A program made the translations under genes and the position numbers. Shown piece after piece: positions 34,749 to 42,586 of a stretch of DNA of 64,000 nucleotides. The stretch spans positions 1 through 64,000 of the forward strand of contig NZ_SKFH01000006.1 of the NCBI RefSeq assembly GCF_004343705.1. The letters are read 5' to 3'. The stretch comes from Flaviaesturariibacter aridisoli. GTDB lineage: Bacteria > Bacteroidota > Bacteroidia > Chitinophagales > Chitinophagaceae. Positions within the stretch are counted from its first letter, which is position 1. The number at the start of each line of letters is the position of its first letter. The notes beneath the pieces were generated by a model. The model did not search any database and was not told the origin of the DNA. It was given only the letters and a program-made list of their open reading frames with translations.

Positions 34749-35030
34749 TCATTTGCCTTTTAGTGATTTGCTTTTTATGCTTTGATCGAGTTCTTGTTTG
34801 TTATAACGGATTTGCCTCCCAACTGGGTAAGCCGTAAGCTTATACCCCTTGGTTAGCTTTCGGAGCGTTGGTTTGGAAACGCCTAGGTATTTACAAGCCT
34901 CGTCGAATGTTAGCCATTCCTCGCCCTTTTGTTCTTGGACGGCTTTTAGCGTTTCAAAGGCTTTGTTTATGGCCTTAGTTATGAGGTTCGTGAGTTCTGG
35001 CTCAGTGATCAGCATTAATCTTTCCTGCAT
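34749..35030 (-). CDS. Helix-turn-helix protein, excisionase-like
   Basis: A 93-aa DNA-binding protein. The C-terminal half, EEWLTFDEACKYLGVSKPTLRKL, then LTAYPVGRQIRYNKQEL, is the MerR-like winged HTH_17 fold found in excisionases and element-encoded regulators. An N-terminal helix (ELTNLITKAINKAFETLKAV) may mediate dimerisation. It is the first gene of the minus-strand replication set and is transcribed divergently from the XRE gene. Confidence 0.8.
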   Translation of the reverse strand: MQERLMLITEPELTNLITKAINKAFETLKAVQEQKGEEWLTFDEACKYLGVSKPTLRKLTKGYKLTAYPVGRQIRYNKQELDQSIKSKSLKGK

Positions 35031-35151
35031 TTTGCCTTGATTTCACTTAGTAACTAGTTCGAAAAATCAATTTCGGGCAGTTGTAGCTGCCCATTTACTA
35101 TGTTTTGCACTAAATGATTGAAAGACATAGTGTTGCAAGAAGCAAACTAAA

Positions 35152-35168
35152 TATTCGATTATCGAATA
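35152..35168. promoter_or_regulatory. Palindromic operator candidate
   Basis: TATTCGA, spacer TTA and TCGAATA form a 7-bp-arm inverted repeat in the divergent intergenic region, 47 bp before the XRE gene. It is a likely site for an element repressor controlling both directions. Confidence 0.45.
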
Positions 35169-35214
35169 ATTGCTTGGGAGAATATTTTATTACATTAGAG
35201 AATAATTAATCTAT

Positions 35215-35565
35215 ATGCCGTTTCGTAATAAGGTAATGAGTGATACCAGCAGGTGGGGTTTCAAACGATTTTCACCGGAGGAACGAAAAGGCATTTGGGA
35301 AGAGGTTGGCAGATTGCTTTGGAAAGCAAGGGTATCACCGGATGATCCAGATGAAGGTTTTTCGCAGGCGATGGTTGTGAAGACGGGAATAATAAGCCAA
35401 AGTGCTTTATCAAAAGTTGAGAGTGGCAAGCAGTCAATCGATATTATCACAATGGCAGAGCTTGCTAGCCTTTATGAGGTTGAATTAGAAAGTTTAATAC
35501 CTGCGATCCTTAAAGAAGTCAATATTCTAATTGAAGAACGCAAAGAGAATCAAGAAAAAGGTTAG
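35215..35565 (+). CDS. XRE-family transcriptional regulator
   Basis: A 116-aa Cro/CI-type repressor. The helix-turn-helix is SQAMVVKTGIISQSALSKVE followed by SGKQSIDIITMAELASLYEV (about residues 50-90), flanked by N-terminal helices (ERKGIWEEVGRLLWKARV). It faces the excisionase-like gene across a palindrome-containing region and is followed 43 bp later by the GIY-YIG gene on the same strand. It probably regulates its own operon and perhaps element excision. Confidence 0.8.
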   Translation: MPFRNKVMSDTSRWGFKRFSPEERKGIWEEVGRLLWKARVSPDDPDEGFSQAMVVKTGIISQSALSKVESGKQSIDIITMAELASLYEVELESLIPAILKEVNILIEERKENQEKG

Positions 35566-35608
35566 CTGTTTCTGAGCGCCGAAAAATGCATTTATTAAAT
35601 GCTTGCTT

Positions 35609-36076
35609 ATGACGTTAAATGAAGTAAAAAACTTAATTGCACCCTATGTAGTAAAATCAACAGTTTGCCGCATCCAATATTCTAGCTTAGAAAGAGATCT
35701 ATCGGGTGCGTGCTATAATGAAATGATAAGACGTAGCATAGAGGCCAAGCTATATGGAATCTACTTGTGGACTGTTCCAGATGGCAGAATTGTCTATTGT
35801 GGCAAGGCTGGAACTGTTAAAAACGATGGTACATATGGTAAGCATGCTCTTTGCAACCGTTTAGTCGCTTCAAGGGGAAAAGATAAGACAACTAAGATTG
35901 ACGAGTCAACATTCAAATTCATGTTCCGATTCATGCATTTACAGAAAATTGAATTTTTAGATTTGCATGTCTTTTACACTAAAGATGAAGTGCCGCCAGC
36001 TTATGTCGAAAGTATGGTGCTGTTTAATTATTTGAAAGCCAATTCTAGGTTGCCGACCCTGAATAAATCATTTTAG
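35609..36076 (+). CDS. GIY-YIG nuclease-fold protein
   Basis: A 155-aa protein; the ATG at 35609 is preferred over a TTG two codons earlier. The fold is indicated by YGIYLW (GIY at 50-52), IVYCGKAG (62-68, the YIG-equivalent strand), an Arg at 84 in CNRLVA, and Glu134 in AYVESMVLFNYLK, the metal ligand. It ends LPTLNKSF, a common finish in small GIY-YIG proteins. All catalytic positions appear kept. It could be a restriction-type nuclease acting with the island's methyltransferase operon, a homing/repair nuclease, or a separate defence gene. It shares a plus-strand operon with the XRE regulator. Confidence 0.65.
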   Translation: MTLNEVKNLIAPYVVKSTVCRIQYSSLERDLSGACYNEMIRRSIEAKLYGIYLWTVPDGRIVYCGKAGTVKNDGTYGKHALCNRLVASRGKDKTTKIDESTFKFMFRFMHLQKIEFLDLHVFYTKDEVPPAYVESMVLFNYLKANSRLPTLNKSF

Positions 36077-36094
36077 GACGTTACACAATAACAT

Positions 36095-36364
36095 ATGAAA
36101 CATATACTGGTGTTAGATCATAAAACGAAACGCTTTACGAAGTTTATACACTTAAGGGAAATTACAGAGATGCACATAACAAAGAATATAAACAAAATGA
36201 TAGATGCTGGTTATAGTGTCTCAATTTCAGATGCTAACCCTGGTGGTCCACAATTTGAGCTAATAAAACAAGGGTGGGTAGAAGATGATGGGGCTTATGA
36301 TCGTCTCATTCTTGATTATAATCAGATTAACAATCCTCCGCTTAGTCGTTGGAAAAATAGCTAG
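36095..36364 (+). CDS. Hypothetical small protein
   Basis: An 89-aa acidic-tailed protein starting MKHILVLDHKTKRFTKFIHL, with no recognised domain. It follows the GIY-YIG gene by 18 bp and may be co-transcribed with it, for example as a specificity or inhibitory partner. It is followed by a bidirectional terminator. Confidence 0.6.
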   Translation: MKHILVLDHKTKRFTKFIHLREITEMHITKNINKMIDAGYSVSISDANPGGPQFELIKQGWVEDDGAYDRLILDYNQINNPPLSRWKNS

Positions 36365-36447
36365 GTTTCCTAAAGCCTACCAATTGGGCGCTTGGAAGCA
36401 TCGATTTGCAAAGTGGAAAAACCTCAGGGTACGAACGCTGTCAAAAT

Positions 36448-36475
36448 AAAAGGCACGCTTTTAAACGTGCCTTTT
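36448..36475. terminator. Bidirectional terminator between convergent operons
   Basis: AAAAGGCACG and CGTGCCTTTT form a 10-bp stem with an 8-nt loop, A-rich on one side and T-rich on the other, between the plus-strand GIY-YIG group and the minus-strand methyltransferase operon. Confidence 0.85.
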
Positions 36476-36530
36476 GAATTTAAAATCGCTTTGTAAACAG
36501 TCTAACAATAAACAGTAAAAGCCTTGCAAT

Positions 36531-38438
36531 TCAGTTCAGCCTTGGTGGTCGTGTTTGAGTTGTAATTTCCTGAGCCACAACTTTATTTTCCTCCTTCTTT
36601 TTTACAATAGTAGCGCCAGAAGCAGCTTGTGCAGGAACAGCCTTTGTCTCACCGGCTGCAAAATCATGTAGCTCGGCTGTCCTTGACAAGTGTTGTGTAT
36701 ATTTTTCTAATAGTGTTTTAGCACCCGTCCCTTTGTAATGTTTAACGCGTGTAATTCCAAAGTTTAGCGTAGTTAGATTATCGTTTTTTATTATGGGGAG
36801 TACTAACGGATTAGATGCAACAATAACAGCTTTAGGGAAAAACTCGTCCAAAATTACCGTTTGGTGGTCTTTAGGTAAGCTTGAAATCATTTCCTTCACT
36901 GAGAGTATTTTCTTTCGCAATTCGTCGAGCTGAGCAGAAAGGAATCCGAAACGGGTTTCCCAGCAGCTAGATAAGTAAGAAACATCTATTTTAGGTTCAC
37001 CAAAGTGGATAACTGCTTCGCCCTTTTCATTGAAAACGCATAGATCTAATACATCTATATCAACTATCAAGTAAGAGTTGAAATGCACCAACCCAAATTT
37101 GTTAGTGCCGTTTTCGAAATATTCTAAAAGATGTTGGTCTTTAGCCTTTGCCAGATCGGGCTGCTTCTTTTTGTTATAATCGAGTTCTTCAATGCGTAGC
37201 AGAGTGGCAACTTTTGCGTTTCTAATCCCCTTCTTTTTGCCCATTCCGCGAATCATCATATCACAAGGTTGGGCTACGAGAATGTATTTGGTCTGATCGA
37301 TTTGGAAGATGTCACCATTTTCTAACGGTTTCCGGAGCTTATTGATAATATCCCCAGAATCATAAATTTCAGCGTGCCTTATTAAGAGTTTATCTGAGTA
37401 AGGCTGCATGGTACTTGGAATATCAAATTGAATATCGGCAAACGGTTCTGCGTACTTTAATTGTTCATTGATAATCGGAACATAGTCATTTTTGGTCATT
37501 CGCTCTTTGAGTTTGTTCTCAAACTCTATGTCAGCAATTCTAATAATAGTTTCGGGTACCCATACACCTTCTCTTAAAGAAGTTTGCAAAATTGTCTGGT
37601 CAAAGTCATAGGTATCGAAGGAGTCAACACGTTTAGCTGCATCTTCATAGCTTGCCTTAATTAGTGCTTTCGTGTGTTGTTTAATTGTCTCAAAATATTT
37701 GTTTAAAAGAGTCTTCTTAATCCCGTCTGCGAAAACTTCCGGGTTGTCTAACCTTTCCTTTGCCAAGGGAAAAAAGTCGTTTACTTGGAGGTTTATTTCA
37801 GGATTTTCCTCAATAAGACTGTCCCTAAATCCTAATTCCTCTCTTGCAGATGAGATTTTATGTGTTAGTAATGAGCAAATGACTTTGTTATTAGCCGCAG
37901 ACTGTTTTACTTGAGCAATTAAGTTGTGACCTTTTGTAGATTGATATTTTATCCCTGCGTGCGATAAGTCTTCATCAAAAAGCACAAGCGCCATTTCGCC
38001 GTCTGCAATAAGTTCATTGAGTTTAGTTTTTTCTGTGTCCCATTGTTGAGGGGACATAATCTTGACAATTCCACCAGGAAGTTGTTCTTGTACACGTTTT
38101 GCTCTTTCAAAGTCAAGTTTGATTTCCTCCCCACCTGATATTTTCAAGATTTCTACATAAATCTCTTTTTTCTTTTCAAATGGTAGGGTCTGCCATTCGC
38201 TTGAAAACTGACTAATAACTCCTTCTTTTGGCATATCCCAATCCGCGCCATCGAAATTTATCGCTTGTAACGCATCTTGTTTGTTGAAGCCGTATATCTT
38301 TTCTATTTCGCCAGATATTACTTGGAAATCGATGTCCGAGAGATTGTTCTCGTCGTCAACATAATAAACGCTAGTTATGTTCAATAAAGCAAGTAAATCC
38401 TGCAGTCTGTCAACAGTTGGTTTTTGGTCGTTAGGCAT
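36531..38438 (-). CDS. Receiver-like protein, third gene of the methyltransferase-ATPase operon
   Basis: A 635-aa soluble protein. Residues about 20-240 look like a response-regulator receiver with a long insertion: VYYVDDE (acidic Asp28/Asp29), LVLFDEDLS (Asp155 or Asp157 in the phospho-acceptor strand), SLLTHK (Thr192) and FPLAKERL (Lys227). The C-terminal half has a GDIFQIDQTKYILVAQPCDMMIR segment, a QPCD motif seen in uncharacterised partners of GHKL ATPases, and no recognised nuclease or HTH. It starts 2 bp after the ATPase gene ends. By inference it accepts phosphate or binds the ATPase-kinase and acts as output or control of the system. Confidence 0.65.
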   Translation of the reverse strand: MPNDQKPTVDRLQDLLALLNITSVYYVDDENNLSDIDFQVISGEIEKIYGFNKQDALQAINFDGADWDMPKEGVISQFSSEWQTLPFEKKKEIYVEILKISGGEEIKLDFERAKRVQEQLPGGIVKIMSPQQWDTEKTKLNELIADGEMALVLFDEDLSHAGIKYQSTKGHNLIAQVKQSAANNKVICSLLTHKISSAREELGFRDSLIEENPEINLQVNDFFPLAKERLDNPEVFADGIKKTLLNKYFETIKQHTKALIKASYEDAAKRVDSFDTYDFDQTILQTSLREGVWVPETIIRIADIEFENKLKERMTKNDYVPIINEQLKYAEPFADIQFDIPSTMQPYSDKLLIRHAEIYDSGDIINKLRKPLENGDIFQIDQTKYILVAQPCDMMIRGMGKKKGIRNAKVATLLRIEELDYNKKKQPDLAKAKDQHLLEYFENGTNKFGLVHFNSYLIVDIDVLDLCVFNEKGEAVIHFGEPKIDVSYLSSCWETRFGFLSAQLDELRKKILSVKEMISSLPKDHQTVILDEFFPKAVIVASNPLVLPIIKNDNLTTLNFGITRVKHYKGTGAKTLLEKYTQHLSRTAELHDFAAGETKAVPAQAASGATIVKKKEENKVVAQEITTQTRPPRLN

Positions 38439-38440
38439 GA

Positions 38441-40948
38441 TTAAACAAGTATAGATGAAAAGTTTATCTGGAATTTGAATTGCCGGTTATGTTCATTGCG
38501 ATCTTCTAAAAGATACACTTCACTAGAAACAGTATCAAGCAACTGCTGTACAATGAACAACCCTAAACCCCGGCCTTGACTTCTTGGTTTTCCCGTTACA
38601 AAAGGCTGAAAAACCCTTTTTGCTAATTCAGGGTCTATGCCAGGCCCATTGTCATAAATAACTAAAAACGGATTGTTCAGTTCAATACTTATGGTCGGCT
38701 CAAAACCTTTATTAGTTCGCATTCTGTCTTTAAGCCAATATTCAGAGTTTAGTACGATGTTGTCTATTATTTGGGTTAGTTTGCCTCTACTCATCCTTAT
38801 TACGAACCCTGATTTCGAATAGTTGATCTTGAGTTTAATCTGATTGCCGAAACGATCTTGATAGTATGACCCAAGCTCTTCGATAAACGAGTTCAAGTTT
38901 ATGTCATGCTTCGTTTCACGAACAAATTTCAACGAAGGAGCGAGGTGGCTTAGTTGTTTTCGTAAAGATTGAATCGCATTTTTGACGTATTCGATGTAGA
39001 CGAATACGGAAGAAGTATCAACAATTTCTTTCCCCTTGATTTTCTTTTGTACTGTATTAGTTTGGTCAAGTAATCTATCAACAATATGGGAAATTTCATG
39101 TGATAATGCTTCGGCAGTTAATCCCAGGCCGGCGAGTTCCGCAAATTCTGTAAGTTGACTTTCCAGATCCTCCACTTTGGGCTTAATATAATTGGCATCT
39201 TGTTCGAGCTTTTTTGCGATCTCTAGAATTGAGTCAACTTTGATTAATACTTCCATTGCTCGTTGCAGCGCGTCATCAATTTCTAACAGCAAATCTCTTT
39301 GACGTTGTTCATTTTCATCTTTAGCCTTTGTTTGTTTAGAGTGATTGACCGTTTGTCGAACGACTTGCGCAACCCTAGCTAAAACCGGGGTTAGTTTATG
39401 GGTTTGGTCTTGTAAGTCTTTAGCTTGGCTTGATGTATTTTTTATTCTTGCGAAAGAATCGCGTATGTCGGTTATTCCTCCCGAGCTTTTGGCAATTTGC
39501 TTTCGGTATTCTGAATAACTTCTTCTTGTCTTCTCCAATAAGTCGTTGATTTGATCTACTATTTTTGTCATCAACAAGAAAAAGTTTTGAGAATATGGAG
39601 ATTCCATAAAACCTTCTCTGTCGGTTTTTTCTCTGAGGTACTTGTTTTTGTCTGCACTCAAAGAAATAAAGCCAATAACATTGCTAGGTTTTAGGCCATA
39701 ATAAGACCCGCCAGATGTCCATGATCCACCAAGCTTTAGCCAATCCTGCCCATCAATGCCAAATGGTTTGATGCCAAACCCATCGCGGAAAACACGAATG
39801 CCTTTCTGATTCTTTACTAGGGTTTTGAATTGAGAAAAGTCGTCAAAAACAGAGTCTAGCGAATCATTTTCTCGTAAGTTGAAATCATCAATTTCGCCGA
39901 AGAAATCCCCTGGGTCCGCTAATTCTTCGTTGCCATTTATCATAGTTAATGCTCGTTTCGGCAAGTTTGCCAGATCAAAGCTTTTCTTAAAAGTATAAAG
40001 TACGCCATTGGTCCCTTTATACTCTAAGCCATCAAGGAAGAACGCCCGGTTTTCTTCCTTATTTGTAAGAAATCTGAAAAAGCTTTTTCCTTGGTCTTCC
40101 GCAACTAAGTTTTGGTAAACAGCTCGATCATCGGCTGGGTTATTGCCCCCGAAGAGCTTATACATTTTTACACTTCCGGAGATAGTAAGTTTTCCAGAAG
40201 CATATTCTACCTTATAACGCGACACGGCTTGGCTCCTAAGTGCTTCGCCTATTTCATCCAAGTCAATTTTTTCACCATTAATGGTTAGGTAAACATGAAA
40301 TGTTCTCTTTTGCTTAAAAGGAAAAATTAACTGAGATAGTTGCCCCTTAACTCTGTCCGCAAGTTTGCCTTCCCATAAATTAGGATCTTTCAAACAACGT
40401 ATAACTAACTTAGTTCCTTTAGGTTGGAAACGTTTCTCGATGTTATTGAAATAAGTTGGTACGCTTGTTAGTGCCACATCTTCTGTAAAATCGTCCCAAT
40501 TGAAAGCAATATGGTGGATGTGGTTTTCTTCGACTCTACTTGTGAGCATTTCCAGTTTGTTGCCTAATCGCTGGGTACTCAATCTTCCCAAACCTTTGTC
40601 TCCAAGCGGAGTTCTGTCGCATGGAGTCTTAAGGCCTTGCTCCTTCAATTGCCTCTTGTGCGATAATGAAATAACTAGCCAGCCATTCTTTATCTCATCT
40701 TCATTCATTCCAAAGCCGCCATCTTCAATTATAATATAGCCTTTGTCGTTTACGTATCGAAATGGTTCCTCTGACAATTTGCCCCGCGTGTCAATTTCAA
40801 TCCTTACCCAATTTGAGCAAGCATCGTAGGAGTTTTTTACTAACTCCATAATTGCAGTCACCTCATCTGTAACTAATTCCTCGCCTAGTTGTTTCACAAC
40901 AGCGGCGCTGATGTCAAAGTGGGCTGAAGTGTTTATTTTAGTTTCCAA
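38441..40948 (-). CDS. Dual GHKL ATPase with histidine-kinase-like C-terminus
   Basis: An 835-aa soluble protein. Residues 1-250 form an Hsp90/MutL/MORC-type ATPase: Glu35 and Asn39 in MELVKNSYDA, DGGFGMN (76-82) and LGDKGLGR (115-122). A transducer-like region holds IRVFRDGFGIKPFG (384-397). A coiled coil spans about 470-600. Residues 612-660 resemble a histidine-kinase DHp with an H-box (ALSHEISH, His617). The end is a second Bergerat fold: Asn730/Asn734 in IIDNIVLNSEYW, DNGPG (766-770) and GRGLGL (792-797). Its start overlaps the methyltransferase gene by 11 bp and the receiver-like gene follows after 2 bp. The product looks like a DNA-responsive ATPase combined with a kinase. Confidence 0.75.
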   Translation of the reverse strand: METKINTSAHFDISAAVVKQLGEELVTDEVTAIMELVKNSYDACSNWVRIEIDTRGKLSEEPFRYVNDKGYIIIEDGGFGMNEDEIKNGWLVISLSHKRQLKEQGLKTPCDRTPLGDKGLGRLSTQRLGNKLEMLTSRVEENHIHHIAFNWDDFTEDVALTSVPTYFNNIEKRFQPKGTKLVIRCLKDPNLWEGKLADRVKGQLSQLIFPFKQKRTFHVYLTINGEKIDLDEIGEALRSQAVSRYKVEYASGKLTISGSVKMYKLFGGNNPADDRAVYQNLVAEDQGKSFFRFLTNKEENRAFFLDGLEYKGTNGVLYTFKKSFDLANLPKRALTMINGNEELADPGDFFGEIDDFNLRENDSLDSVFDDFSQFKTLVKNQKGIRVFRDGFGIKPFGIDGQDWLKLGGSWTSGGSYYGLKPSNVIGFISLSADKNKYLREKTDREGFMESPYSQNFFLLMTKIVDQINDLLEKTRRSYSEYRKQIAKSSGGITDIRDSFARIKNTSSQAKDLQDQTHKLTPVLARVAQVVRQTVNHSKQTKAKDENEQRQRDLLLEIDDALQRAMEVLIKVDSILEIAKKLEQDANYIKPKVEDLESQLTEFAELAGLGLTAEALSHEISHIVDRLLDQTNTVQKKIKGKEIVDTSSVFVYIEYVKNAIQSLRKQLSHLAPSLKFVRETKHDINLNSFIEELGSYYQDRFGNQIKLKINYSKSGFVIRMSRGKLTQIIDNIVLNSEYWLKDRMRTNKGFEPTISIELNNPFLVIYDNGPGIDPELAKRVFQPFVTGKPRSQGRGLGLFIVQQLLDTVSSEVYLLEDRNEHNRQFKFQINFSSILV

Positions 40949-42350
40949 TTTTCCTAAATATTAATATGTCTTCGTAGCTCATCAATTCAGCGTCCTTGTT
41001 ACGATAAGCCATCCTCTTGTTTAAAATCTCTCTTTCGATTCTTGTTACGACAATTGCACCCTTACTTACAATGAGTTCTTCAATTATTCTATCATTGGGA
41101 ATTTCAATGCCGCCTACGTTTCTGTTTCCAACCGTCCAAATTTGGTAGGAATCAAGTTTAAGGGAGTCATGTATATTCTGGATAGATAGTGATAGGTCAT
41201 AGATAAAGCTTACGACCTTTTTCAATTTGTCGGGAGATTTAGATTCTAATGAGCGATAAGTAGCATAAAACGATGGTGAACACCTAAACAATTCTTGTAG
41301 TTGTTTTTCATCTAAGGTTTGCAGCTTGCCGCCAAGCCCTCGGCTATCAATTTCGGATGTTGTCCTCAAAAAGTCACTGGTTGCTAATTCATGAATGTCA
41401 GACAAGTCAATCCATTGTAGCGGTAGATACGAATGCTGGCCGTACGTAACAGTGGTTTTATTATCTCCATAGGGAGGCGACGTTACGAGCAAATCAAAAT
41501 AATTAGATTGGTTGTTAGGGGTGTAGACCTTTGTTTTGCTATCTAAAAGGCGTAAGCTTACCTCTCCCAGGTAGGCGCCTTTAGAAAGTTTGTTTGCGTT
41601 TGTCAAGAGATTGGAATACCAAAGAAGGTCTTTTAAGCAAGATTCGAAATGTTCTTTGAATAGATTGATCGATGATAAGCTTCGTTTTTGTATTTCGTCT
41701 GCAGGCCGAGTATGTAGTTTATAGGTCGATGTGCGATCATTTGAATTGATTCTAACTACTTCGGCAAGGATAACCCAATAGAAACGTCGAATTGCCGGTC
41801 GCTTTTCTTTTCGAATTGCCCTGACTATTTTCGATAGTTCAACTGCCGTAGAGTGCTTAAACCATTTGTGCAAGCCGGTAAAGTTCGCTTCAATATTTTC
41901 TGATTGATCGTTTTCAATTGAGTTAAATAAATCTGACTTCCTTTCTTCAATTGCCTTTACGTAAAAAGGGCCGGTTCTTGTTCTAGTTACCAATACAGCT
42001 AACGGATTAATATCCTGACCAAAGCAATCGAGTCCATTTTCCATGCATGCAACCAACGATGTCCCTGAACCCATATACGGGTCCAATACATTCGAAATCC
42101 CTGGCTTGCAATTGATGATTATTTCGATCAGCTTTTTTTGGACGACAGGGACCATCATTGCAGGATACTGGAAAAAACAGTGTAAATACTCCTTTCTATC
42201 ATGATCTGGCGATGACCAGAAATTGTTATCAGTTTGTGTTAATGCGCTAATTTCTTCAGCTATCAACAAATCGATTTCTTGCGGCAATAAAGCTCGTACA
42301 TTACCAGGTGCATCCCTTTCCCTAACAGGCTCATTAGCAATTGGTTCCAT
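40938..42350 (-). CDS. DNA methyltransferase (SPPY type), first gene of island operon
   Basis: A 470-aa amino-methyltransferase. The AdoMet motif I is VLDPYMGSGTSL (Asp90 to Gly96), followed by LDCFGQDINPLA (motif II region). The catalytic motif IV is TSPPYGD (290-296). The 190 residues between them would hold the target-recognition region, as in alpha-type enzymes. SPPY suggests N4-cytosine rather than N6-adenine methylation, which is inference. No type II nuclease is adjacent. It leads a three-gene operon overlapping the ATPase gene by 11 bp. It could mark self DNA for the ATPase-receiver pair, or be an effector. Confidence 0.8.
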   Translation of the reverse strand: MEPIANEPVRERDAPGNVRALLPQEIDLLIAEEISALTQTDNNFWSSPDHDRKEYLHCFFQYPAMMVPVVQKKLIEIIINCKPGISNVLDPYMGSGTSLVACMENGLDCFGQDINPLAVLVTRTRTGPFYVKAIEERKSDLFNSIENDQSENIEANFTGLHKWFKHSTAVELSKIVRAIRKEKRPAIRRFYWVILAEVVRINSNDRTSTYKLHTRPADEIQKRSLSSINLFKEHFESCLKDLLWYSNLLTNANKLSKGAYLGEVSLRLLDSKTKVYTPNNQSNYFDLLVTSPPYGDNKTTVTYGQHSYLPLQWIDLSDIHELATSDFLRTTSEIDSRGLGGKLQTLDEKQLQELFRCSPSFYATYRSLESKSPDKLKKVVSFIYDLSLSIQNIHDSLKLDSYQIWTVGNRNVGGIEIPNDRIIEELIVSKGAIVVTRIEREILNKRMAYRNKDAELMSYEDILIFRKIGN

Positions 42351-42370
42351 TCTTGAGGTAGTAAGTCAAG

Positions 42371-42378
42371 CAAATCTA
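42371..42378 (-). promoter_or_regulatory. Candidate -7 box of the methyltransferase operon
   Basis: On the minus strand this reads TAGATTTG, a match to TAnnTTTG, 21 bp before the methyltransferase ATG. No convincing -33 element is seen. The remaining gap to 42586 holds nothing else recognisable. Confidence 0.3.
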
Positions 42379-42586
42379 TTTATATTCTGGTTATTTTCCT
42401 ATAGGGCCCTGATTGAGGTATCTCTTGTTGTAAGTATTTGATAAACAGTACTTAAAGTCAGATTTAATGTTCATTTCCGCACCTGCCTGGTTAATGACAG
42501 TGGTTTTATTACGGTTACTTGCCGAATTTAAGTCGGGAAAATTCGGGTATACGTACGGTAGGTAGGCATATGCCAAGGTGGTTGTA

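Noticed and set aside
36531-42350. Known BREX, DISARM or Dnd system
   Set aside because: No PglZ, helicase, PLD nuclease or DndA-E-like genes are present; the trio does not match those gene sets.
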